Assembly: GCA_910577465.1 (NCBI GenBank)
Contig: CAJTMM010000009.1
Span: 62,253 to 69,629 of the forward strand
Length of the DNA: 7,377 nt
Direction: 5' to 3'
From: an uncultured Muribaculaceae bacterium
GTDB taxonomy: Bacteria > Bacteroidota > Bacteroidia > Bacteroidales > Muribaculaceae
Below the pieces are notes generated by a model. That model ran no database searches, had not been told where the DNA came from, and was given only the letters and a program-made list of their open reading frames with translations. Shown here piece by piece: positions 1 through 5,273 of the stretch. The number at the start of each line of letters is the position of its first letter. Position 1 is the first letter of the stretch. The position numbers were made by a program, and so were the translations under genes.

Positions 1-234
1 TGCCGCTCCTGTAATATTCTGTATAGTTATATCCTGGAGGTCGACACCGCGCTCTGCTATGAACACGCTCTTGCCTACACACTCTTCGTCATCTGCATGG
101 CATGGCGATTCATCATCACACTTCTCCATAGCCATACATATCCCGTCACCATGGTGATGATGCGGCAACGCCGACAGCACCAACAGCACCATCACTGCCA
201 GCACCATAGCCGATATGTAAGCTTTTATCTTCAT
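1..234 (-). CDS. Small exported His/Cys-rich protein, 3' end outside window (DUF6769-like, tentative)
   Basis: This partial gene gives 78 residues from an ATG at 234 and continues past the left edge. Residues 1-24 (MKIKAYISAMVLAVMVLLVL, then SALP) form a charged start and a long hydrophobic stretch, which is a signal peptide or membrane anchor. Four consecutive histidines follow at 25-28, then a Cys/acidic segment with cysteines at about 33, 39, 45 and 51. The order hydrophobic helix, LPHHHH, GxxC, acidic Cys-rich part resembles small uncharacterised Bacteroidales proteins of the DUF6769 kind. That resemblance is from memory and unchecked. Known relatives have no established biochemical role; metal binding in the periplasm is my inference from the His/Cys content. 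The start is supported by a TATCTTTG -7 box 16 bases upstream. The coding strand is G-rich, unlike the next gene on the same strand. Confidence 0.72.
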   Translation of the reverse strand, partial: MKIKAYISAMVLAVMVLLVLSALPHHHHGDGICMAMEKCDDESPCHADDEECVGKSVFIAERGVDLQDITIQNITGAA

Positions 235-249
235 CTCACGAGTATTTTG

Positions 250-257
250 CAAAGATA
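250..257 (-). promoter_or_regulatory. -7 promoter box for the HHHH protein gene
   Basis: On the minus strand this reads TATCTTTG, a perfect match to the Bacteroidetes primary-sigma -7 box TAnnTTTG. It lies 16 bases before the ATG at 234, so the leader would be about 8-10 nt. No TTTG or TTG is seen at the expected 19-21 base spacing; a palindrome (280-297) begins there instead. This would fit a promoter that depends on a regulator. Confidence 0.6.
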
Positions 258-279
258 ATCAAATTCCTACAATATACAC

Positions 280-297
280 CTGCCATAGTCTTGGCAG
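280..297. repeat. Perfect palindrome CTGCCA-N6-TGGCAG, candidate operator
   Basis: Two 6-base arms, CTGCCA (280-285) and TGGCAG (292-297), flank the spacer TAGTCT. The site starts 22 bases upstream of the -7 box at 250-257, so it covers and extends beyond the -33 position of the HHHH gene promoter. The inner 5-N6-5 geometry is that of sites bound by dimeric helix-turn-helix regulators such as the CRP/FNR family. No U-tract follows on either strand, so a terminator is unlikely. Assignment as an operator is inference. Confidence 0.45.
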
Positions 298-531
298 TTC
301 ATTTCTCTCTCATTTTAAATCTCTTGTTTATATCTTCCGCGGCAATATTTCATAGGAGAATCTCAATGTATGCAAAACAACATAAATATATGTATTTCAA
401 CATTTCACACCTAAGATAAATAGTTGGAATACACAATCCAAAATTGTACTTGGCTCAATCAGAGCCGGATAAAGGAATTATGTGCTTATTTGTGATTTAA
501 ATGAAAGAGTCGTTATATCGGTATAATAATA

Positions 532-562
532 GCGGTGTGCCAAATTAATTTTTACACACCGC
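532..562 (-). terminator. Probable terminator of the outer membrane protein gene
   Basis: An 8-bp GC-rich perfect stem, GCGGTGTG (532-539) with CACACCGC (555-562), encloses a 15-base AT-rich loop. It lies 38 bases beyond the stop codon of the outer membrane protein gene. On the minus strand the stem is followed by ATTATTATA, which is AT-rich but not a clean T-run, so this is a moderate rather than classical intrinsic terminator. Confidence 0.5.
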
Positions 563-600
563 CGGATTTATTTAAGGTAGACTGTTTCTACTTATTCGAC

Positions 601-2691
601 TTATCGCCTCCCGGCTGTTGATTTGTCGGTATTGGCATCCGCATTTATTATCTTATTTGCTCCACGTTTCTGATGTCCCCATTGGAGATTGTAGCAGATG
701 CTGATATATGGCATCTTCATATCAATACGCGTGTGCTGCTCGTTGGTGTTCCATTTACTAAGCATCTTGGAGCCTTGGTCATATTGACCGAAGGGCATAA
801 TTACACCTGCTCCAAATTGCCACTTATTCCAATTATAGGATAGTTGAATGATGGAAAGGTTCTCGCCCCAGCTGATTTTTTCACCCCAAAGTTCCTTCTG
901 TGCGCGAACATATTGTCCGGTGAGTTGAAATCCCCAATGTCTGAGAATGAGACTGACATTTCCGCTCCAATTGTGATTGTAATGTTTATAGCCGGTACCT
1001 TTCATCCGCTCAATGCGGTACTGGATATTTCCGCTTGTCATCAGCCAATCAGGAATAATATCGATTTGTGGTGATAGGGAAAATGCCAGAGTCTGTAATC
1101 CTCGGCTGTTTTCGTATGAGGTAATTAGCTTGTTGTCGTTCCAATATAGATATGGGGCTATGGCATCCGGACTGTTTAATGCTCGTATCCCTAAGGAGCC
1201 ATTTACGCGTGGTATATTGAAATTGTATCTGAGAGCCAGTGAATATGAGCTTGCAGTCTTCAAGTTCGGATTACCGATACGCCATTGAAAACCATCTATT
1301 TGTTGTGGCGTGACATTTGATTGGGAAAGCGATGGGGTTGTCTGCCAGGATTGAAAACTTAATCGAATTTGATGGTCTTGATTAAGACGATATGAGATTG
1401 TCACTTGTGGACGCCAGTTCCAGGAATGGTTGCCTTGATTGGTCTCTTTGAACATGTAATCGGTGTATTGTGCTCCAATTCCTGCGGTGAGCGTAAATTC
1501 GTTTATCCGTTGGAAGTATTCGGCAAATAGATACACTTTATCCTGTCGCTGATGAAATATCTGACCATCAAGATTTTCATATCGTGAGCGATTGCGGTTG
1601 GCGGAGTAGGATGCTCCGGCGGTCAGTTTTGACGACCGCCATTGTTTAATGTAATCTGCCTCAAGCCCATAGGCTTGGTTGCGGTCTTTGATGTATGTGC
1701 TTACGTCAGTGATATAGCCTGTCGCATCCTCACCCCGTTCAAGATAGGTTGAATACGTGTGCCCTGTATATAGTGATGCGCTGAAATCGACGACGAGCAT
1801 CTGGCTATGAGCGAAATGTTGCTCTAAATAAATAAAAAAACGAGGTGTAGTCCCTTTACTGCCGGAATCATCGCTTAAAACGATGTCGTTTTCTCCATTG
1901 CTCAGTGATAGGAGTCCGGTGTAATGATTGCTGTCAGAGAAAGTACGGTTTGCTGCAAGCTGAACATACACGACGGTAGTGTCCGGCTTTACGTAATTGT
2001 AAGATAACCAGCATGCACCGAATGAATTGTTCAGTTCGCCGCCAAGTGGAGTCTCGGTCCTTGTAAGTTTCATACCGTCAGGCCATGAGAATGTTTCGGA
2101 GTAGTCACGATGGGCTTTGATGTTTTCTGTAAGTTTGAAGTAGCCGCCTATTTCCCATTGCGAACGTCCGGTGTTGAATTTGGCAGAAGCATCATATTTG
2201 CCCCATGCACAATTGAGAGCCGGTTGCGCTTGTGCTATAAGCGAACCGCCAACCGTGGGATTCGCAACGATAAAGTTCAGCACATAATTCGTCTCTCCGT
2301 AACGAAGTCCGGGATTGTCAATCCATTCTACTCGCTTGATGGTTTCGGGAAGAAGAGCCTTTATCTGCTCGATTGTTGCCTTGTGACCGTTTATGCGAAC
2401 CTGCACAGCCTGTCCTGCGGCACTGATAGAACCGAGAGCATCGTTGACATTGAGTGTAGGTATCATGAGGTTTTGAAGCAACTGCATACCATTTTTGGAA
2501 TTGTCAACGGCACTCCTGGATGGATGGTACACGTCCATATCAGCCTTGTGTATTACCTTGGGGGCATGAACTACGATTTCGTTCAGTTCATGAGGCATGA
2601 TGGTGTCGCTTATTTCCTGTGCTATTGCGATAGCGGGGATGATTACCGGGAGTGTCACAATCAGGATTCGTTGAAAGATTGTCGTTGCCAT
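601..2691 (-). CDS. Outer membrane plug/beta-barrel protein (TonB-dependent-receptor-like)
   Basis: A 696-residue protein. Residues 1-24 form a signal peptide ending AIA, with Q25 the likely mature start. Residues 35-43 (ELNEIVVHA) match the segment that usually precedes the plug in Bacteroidetes TonB-dependent transporters. Residues about 45-145 resemble a plug, with VQVRINGHKA, LLPETIKRVEWIDNPG and YVLNFIVANP. The remaining ~525 residues have alternating polar/aromatic strands typical of a large beta-barrel, as in the 'outer membrane protein beta-barrel' families of this phylum. The ~80-residue carboxypeptidase-like N-terminal domain of SusC-type proteins is missing, and no SusD-like lipoprotein gene is adjacent. 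A hydrophilic tail of 24 residues follows the last strand (PYISICYNLQWG). A substrate cannot be deduced, and whether it really transports or is a structural or sensory barrel is open. It has its own promoter at 2723-2755 and lies 159 bases downstream of a tethered regulator gene that probably controls it. Confidence 0.85.
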   Translation of the reverse strand: MATTIFQRILIVTLPVIIPAIAIAQEISDTIMPHELNEIVVHAPKVIHKADMDVYHPSRSAVDNSKNGMQLLQNLMIPTLNVNDALGSISAAGQAVQVRINGHKATIEQIKALLPETIKRVEWIDNPGLRYGETNYVLNFIVANPTVGGSLIAQAQPALNCAWGKYDASAKFNTGRSQWEIGGYFKLTENIKAHRDYSETFSWPDGMKLTRTETPLGGELNNSFGACWLSYNYVKPDTTVVYVQLAANRTFSDSNHYTGLLSLSNGENDIVLSDDSGSKGTTPRFFIYLEQHFAHSQMLVVDFSASLYTGHTYSTYLERGEDATGYITDVSTYIKDRNQAYGLEADYIKQWRSSKLTAGASYSANRNRSRYENLDGQIFHQRQDKVYLFAEYFQRINEFTLTAGIGAQYTDYMFKETNQGNHSWNWRPQVTISYRLNQDHQIRLSFQSWQTTPSLSQSNVTPQQIDGFQWRIGNPNLKTASSYSLALRYNFNIPRVNGSLGIRALNSPDAIAPYLYWNDNKLITSYENSRGLQTLAFSLSPQIDIIPDWLMTSGNIQYRIERMKGTGYKHYNHNWSGNVSLILRHWGFQLTGQYVRAQKELWGEKISWGENLSIIQLSYNWNKWQFGAGVIMPFGQYDQGSKMLSKWNTNEQHTRIDMKMPYISICYNLQWGHQKRGANKIINADANTDKSTAGRR

Positions 2692-2727
2692 TTTGCGATA
2701 TTATTTTAATGATGTCATATCGCAAAA
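2691..2727. repeat. 11-bp perfect inverted repeat over promoter and start codon
   Basis: TTTTGCGATAT (2691-2701) and ATATCGCAAAA (2717-2727) are exact inverted copies separated by 15 bases. One arm includes the first base of the outer membrane protein's ATG. The other overlaps the -7 box TAATTTTG. The expected transcription start (about 2716) falls at the inner edge of the upstream arm. As DNA it is a good candidate operator. A transcript begun further upstream could fold it and hide the ribosome entry site. Confidence 0.6.
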
Positions 2728-2755
2728 TTATAGCTGACAATGTCTTAACGCCAAA
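2723..2755 (-). promoter_or_regulatory. Promoter of the outer membrane protein gene
   Basis: On the minus strand, TTTG (2752-2755) and TAATTTTG (2723-2730) are separated by 21 bases, which fits the -33/-7 arrangement of the Bacteroidetes primary sigma factor. The start site would be near 2716, giving a leader of about 25 nt without a purine-rich ribosome site. The -33 element sits between repeated GTTAAGA motifs, suggesting regulator binding around it. Confidence 0.65.
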
Positions 2756-2786
2756 GGTTAATATCTTAACATACATTTGACAATGT
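2735..2786. repeat. Direct repeats around the -33 element
   Basis: TGACAATGT occurs at 2735-2743 and again at 2778-2786, 43 bases apart. Inside this interval TCTTAAC (GTTAAGA on the transcribed gene's sense strand) occurs at 2743-2749 and 2764-2770. These are 21 bases apart, which is two helical turns, so both copies lie on the same face of the DNA. The second copy also forms GTTAA-N4-TTAAC (2757-2770). This arrangement is what a dimeric or cooperative activator site looks like. The HTH regulator encoded just upstream is the natural candidate, by inference. Confidence 0.5.
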
Positions 2787-2850
2787 GTTGATTTTCAACA
2801 GCAAAGCATATTAAAGTTCTAAATTTGGTTACTGCGGGTCCAAATGCTAC

Positions 2851-4497
2851 TTACAATGCTGGATTCTGGAGTAAAAAAGTGACTATATCCCCCTTCTCGA
2901 CTAAGCCCAGTTTCTTACGGATGGCTGATTTGCGTACATAGATTGTTGCTGTTGTCTGTGTCGTAATGACGCTTATCTCTTTAGTAGTGAATCCGGCTAT
3001 CATCAATGCTATAATCTGTTCCTCCTTGTCGGATAATATCCCGCCATAGTGTTTGTGTAGACGAGAGTAGAACCCGGAATATAGATTGTCGATTATCTCA
3101 TATACATTTCTCCAGTCAACCAGAGTTCCTTTGGTGTCGTTCTCAATAGATGATATTTTCCTCAGCATCTCACGATTCTGTTCAGTTGGAGTCTCAGCTA
3201 CCATTTTGATAATGCCAAGTTGGTGTAGCATGGCGCGACGTAGTGAGTCATGACCCGGTGATTGTTCGGCAGGATTCTTGAGTTCCTCAACCATTTTATG
3301 AAGGGCTTCCGCCTTTTCCTCTGCTTCGATGGTCCTACGTTTTCTGTTTAGTGCATACCAAAATAACAATCCGGATATAATCAGGGATGTGAGAATGAGA
3401 ATTATGATCAATGACATTTGCCTGTCATTCTCGGCTTTAAGAATCAATCGTTTGTTTTCGATTTCCAGTGCGCTTTGTGCGGACTCCCGTTGAATAGATT
3501 GGCTACGAATCAGATTATCCTTCTGTATGTTGTTTATTTGAGCCATCTGAATCAATTTCAATTTGCCGGTCTTTTGGTAGTCCAAAACGGTTCTGAGTAC
3601 ATATGCAAAGCTATTGTAGTACCCTTTTTCGGCATCAGAAATTGCTGATGCGTAACTATCGGCTTTGTCCAACTCACGTGCCGATTCATCAGTGTGTCCC
3701 ATATTGAAATGAGCCAGTGATTTCCATAAATGGATATAGTGTCTGATAGAATTTCCTGACGGTTGTTCTAATAATTTATTAGCTAACCCCAAACATTCGG
3801 AGTATCGACTGGATTCCTCCAATATGCCCATCTTTTCATATTCATATCTGAATTGGGTTGATGATTTATTATCAGCGATTGCCCCATTGATAAGTTCATC
3901 CAAAATAACAAGAGCGGAGTCGTTATCTCCGCTATAAACATAATCTATGTAGAGCCAATATTTATATAGGTTATGTGCGGTTGAATCTTTATCGATTGAG
4001 AGTAGTTTTCTAATATTCAGTCTGTTTTCGCCTGAGTCCATTACCTTTTGCCCCCAATAGGACCTTTTGAGTAGCGGATATATGAGCACATGACTGGGAA
4101 CATTTGTGAGATTGGATAAAGAATCAAGCTGCTTGATGGCAGTTTTTCCGTCCCCGCTCCAATATTTATACAATGCAAGTAAGGTGGCACTTTTGATGGC
4201 ACGATCCAAATCCTTATCTCGGTAATAATCAGCGGAATATTGAATCATTGAATCTGACAGCATGACATGTCCGCTCTTTTCATGGGCTAATGCCATGATG
4301 TAATGGTACTTGGCTTTCATGGAATCAGCCGGGATTTCTGACGGGTCTATGATTGCAAGTATCGACAACGCGCTATCGGGGTCTTCTACAAACACTATCT
4401 CAGCTTGATTAATAATATTGTTGTAGTGCGATGCAGGCCGGGAACATGCAACCATGCTTACGGCTACAAACATTAGTATCCATCCAAAAATCTTCAT
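2851..4497 (-). CDS. Membrane-tethered TPR/LuxR-type HTH transcriptional regulator
   Basis: A 548-residue protein. Residues 1-18 form a signal peptide ending MVAC, with C18 a likely lipidation site, though M at the -3 position is not ideal. Residues ~22-310 are helical and TPR-like, with repeated patterns such as NNIINQAEIVFVEDPDSAL and MGHTDESARELDKADSY. Residues ~312-360 and 385-408 look like coiled coil. A single membrane helix lies at 361-383 (MSLIIILILTSLIISGLLFW), followed by a basic NRKRR stop. The C-terminal ~486-545 is a LuxR/GerE-like helix-turn-helix: LSDKEEQIIALMIAGFTTKE, then IYVRKSAIRKKLGL. The TPR half should be periplasmic and the HTH cytoplasmic, so signal and DNA binding sit in one chain. 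No kinase, receiver or phosphorylation site is seen. Such one-piece regulators are recurrent in Bacteroidales. The likely target is the outer membrane protein gene downstream. Confidence 0.82.
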   Translation of the reverse strand: MKIFGWILMFVAVSMVACSRPASHYNNIINQAEIVFVEDPDSALSILAIIDPSEIPADSMKAKYHYIMALAHEKSGHVMLSDSMIQYSADYYRDKDLDRAIKSATLLALYKYWSGDGKTAIKQLDSLSNLTNVPSHVLIYPLLKRSYWGQKVMDSGENRLNIRKLLSIDKDSTAHNLYKYWLYIDYVYSGDNDSALVILDELINGAIADNKSSTQFRYEYEKMGILEESSRYSECLGLANKLLEQPSGNSIRHYIHLWKSLAHFNMGHTDESARELDKADSYASAISDAEKGYYNSFAYVLRTVLDYQKTGKLKLIQMAQINNIQKDNLIRSQSIQRESAQSALEIENKRLILKAENDRQMSLIIILILTSLIISGLLFWYALNRKRRTIEAEEKAEALHKMVEELKNPAEQSPGHDSLRRAMLHQLGIIKMVAETPTEQNREMLRKISSIENDTKGTLVDWRNVYEIIDNLYSGFYSRLHKHYGGILSDKEEQIIALMIAGFTTKEISVITTQTTATIYVRKSAIRKKLGLVEKGDIVTFLLQNPAL

Positions 4498-4723
4498 AGC
4501 AACTGCAAAGGTATGAATTATTTATCGGATTTTAACAATAGGCATGTGATGCCACAGGGCAACCGCATCAACTATGGCTTCGTTCAATGCACCCTGATTC
4601 ATCCACAAAATCTACTCATGTAAAAGTATTCTTCTTATCCTTTATGGCTCCTACACCAGCATACCTACTGACGTTGCCCTGACTCCATGCGCCGCCAACA
4701 CCGATTCCGCTCTTTCAATCAGC
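4498..4723. other. Intergenic gap with coding-like startless stretch
   Basis: This 226-base gap carries the regulator's promoter at its left end. At about 4620-4715 the minus strand stays open for roughly 31 codons (GIGVGGAWSQGNVSRYAGVG in the middle). It is in the same frame as the acetyltransferase but behind two stop codons and without its own start. It may be a decayed gene end or chance. No strong terminator was found for the acetyltransferase gene. Confidence 0.3.
4506..4513 (-). promoter_or_regulatory. -7 promoter box for the tethered regulator
   Basis: The minus strand reads TACCTTTG only 8 bases before the ATG at 4497, so transcription should begin within a few bases of the start codon and the mRNA is nearly leaderless. 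A TTG (4536-4538 reversed) lies 22 bases upstream, slightly beyond the ideal -33 spacing. A small hairpin, GGCAT-GTG-ATGCC (4541-4553), sits just upstream of that. Confidence 0.6.
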
Positions 4724-5212
4724 TCATAATGTCAACTGATAATGCACATCATTAAGCCACTCGCCAAACTTATATCCCACACCTTCGAATCTCGACACAC
4801 GCTTGAAGCCGAAACCCTCATGCAGCCGTTCGCTCGCCACATTACCCTCTGTGATACACGATATCAGCACACGCACACGCTCCTCTTCCCGGCAACTTTT
4901 TACAAGAGCATCAAGCAACTGATGCCCCACGCGCATACCCCGGCAATCCTTATCCACATACACGGCTATCTCCCACGTATGGCAATACACCTCATCCGGC
5001 TGCCACGGATGAGCATAGATATACCCGCGCACCACGCCATCCACTTCCCACACCCAAAATGGGTAACCATCCGCCACCAATGGCTCCAGCTTAGTCCTCA
5101 TCTCTCCGGACGTAAGTTGCTTATTAGAAAATATCACAGTACTCGTAGCCACATAGTGATTATATATTGCAGCCATATCCGCCGCATCGTCAAGGGTTCC
5201 TTTTCGTATCAT
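4724..5212 (-). CDS. GNAT N-acetyltransferase, phosphinothricin acetyltransferase-like
   Basis: A 162-residue cytoplasmic acetyl-CoA-dependent N-acetyltransferase of the Pat/Bar/MnaT type. Family marks, in order, are an IYNHYV segment near 16-21, the substrate/catalytic strand HTWEIAVYV with E81 at the usual catalytic glutamate, the acetyl-CoA loop RGMRVG (91-96), TEGNVAS (121-127), HEGFGF (131-136) and a KFGEWLN end. Family members acetylate amino groups of compounds such as phosphinothricin or methionine derivatives; the substrate here is unknown. The loop normally reads R/Q-x-x-G-x-G/A, but the inner glycine is arginine 94 (codon CGC at 4931-4933). I chose the ATG at 5212 instead of 5269 because the -7 box at 5230-5237 lies between them and because homologues begin near this MIRK. 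It is divergent from the metal-transport pair. Confidence 0.85.
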   Translation of the reverse strand: MIRKGTLDDAADMAAIYNHYVATSTVIFSNKQLTSGEMRTKLEPLVADGYPFWVWEVDGVVRGYIYAHPWQPDEVYCHTWEIAVYVDKDCRGMRVGHQLLDALVKSCREEERVRVLISCITEGNVASERLHEGFGFKRVSRFEGVGYKFGEWLNDVHYQLTL

Positions 5213-5229
5213 TATTTTCCATTTTTCCG

Positions 5230-5237
5230 CAAAGCTA
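5230..5237 (-). promoter_or_regulatory. -7 promoter box for the acetyltransferase gene
   Basis: The minus strand reads TAGCTTTG, matching TAnnTTTG, 17 bases before the ATG at 5212. A transcript from here cannot include the upstream in-frame ATG at 5269, which settles the start. It is 21 bases from the opposing -7 box of the znuA-like gene, so the two divergent promoters overlap. Confidence 0.55.
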
Positions 5238-5247
5238 CTATTTTTTA

Positions 5248-5268
5248 TGCAAAATGCGTACCTTTGCA
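5248..5268. repeat. Inverted repeat TGCAAA-N9-TTTGCA over the znuA-like promoter
   Basis: TGCAAA (5248-5253) and TTTGCA (5263-5268) are exact inverted copies with a 9-base spacer. The right arm includes the end of the -7 box TACCTTTG. A Fur/Zur-type metal-responsive repressor binding here would block the transporter promoter directly. Because TTTGC often follows -7 boxes in this phylum, part of the match may be promoter rather than operator. Confidence 0.35.
5259..5266 (+). promoter_or_regulatory. -7 promoter box for the znuA-znuC pair
   Basis: The plus strand reads TACCTTTG seven bases before the ATG at 5274. The transcript would be essentially leaderless, and the in-frame upstream ATG at 5247 would not be transcribed. 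No TTTG is seen at the -33 distance. Confidence 0.6.
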
Positions 5269-5273
5269 CATAT

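Larger units (their letters stand above)
235..600. other. Gene-free gap of 366 bases
   Basis: No convincing reading frame is present on either strand. It holds the promoter and palindrome described separately at its left end and a probable terminator at its right end. Between them are two small adjacent hairpins, ACAAT-N5-ATTGT (433-447) and GGCTC-N5-GAGCC (452-466), and AT-rich DNA. No TAnnTTTG box with a following gene was found in the middle. Frames of up to 17 codons exist but lack any supporting signal. Confidence 0.6.

Noticed and set aside
366..419. 17-codon plus-strand frame (MYAKQHKYMY...) after an AGGAG-like sequence
   Set aside because: Very short, no promoter box upstream, AT-rich random-looking composition, and purine-rich ribosome sites are not the rule in this organism.
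522..527. TATAAT hexamer resembling an E. coli sigma-70 -10 box
   Set aside because: This phylum uses TAnnTTTG; no -35 at proper spacing and no plus-strand gene downstream.
844..1288. Plus-strand open frames opposite the barrel gene
   Set aside because: They are antisense to a clear 696-residue protein, have no start signals and no recognisable protein character.
2110..2709. 199-codon plus-strand open frame opposite the 5' part of the barrel gene
   Set aside because: Antisense of the signal peptide/plug region; sequence shows no domain and the minus-strand gene is well supported.
5213..5269. 19-codon upstream extension of the acetyltransferase (ATG at 5269)
   Set aside because: It would lie upstream of the -7 box at 5230-5237 and does not resemble the family's N-terminus.
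5247..5273. 9-codon upstream extension of the znuA-like gene (ATG at 5247)
   Set aside because: It precedes the -7 box at 5259-5266, and a signal peptide starting at 5274 is more natural.
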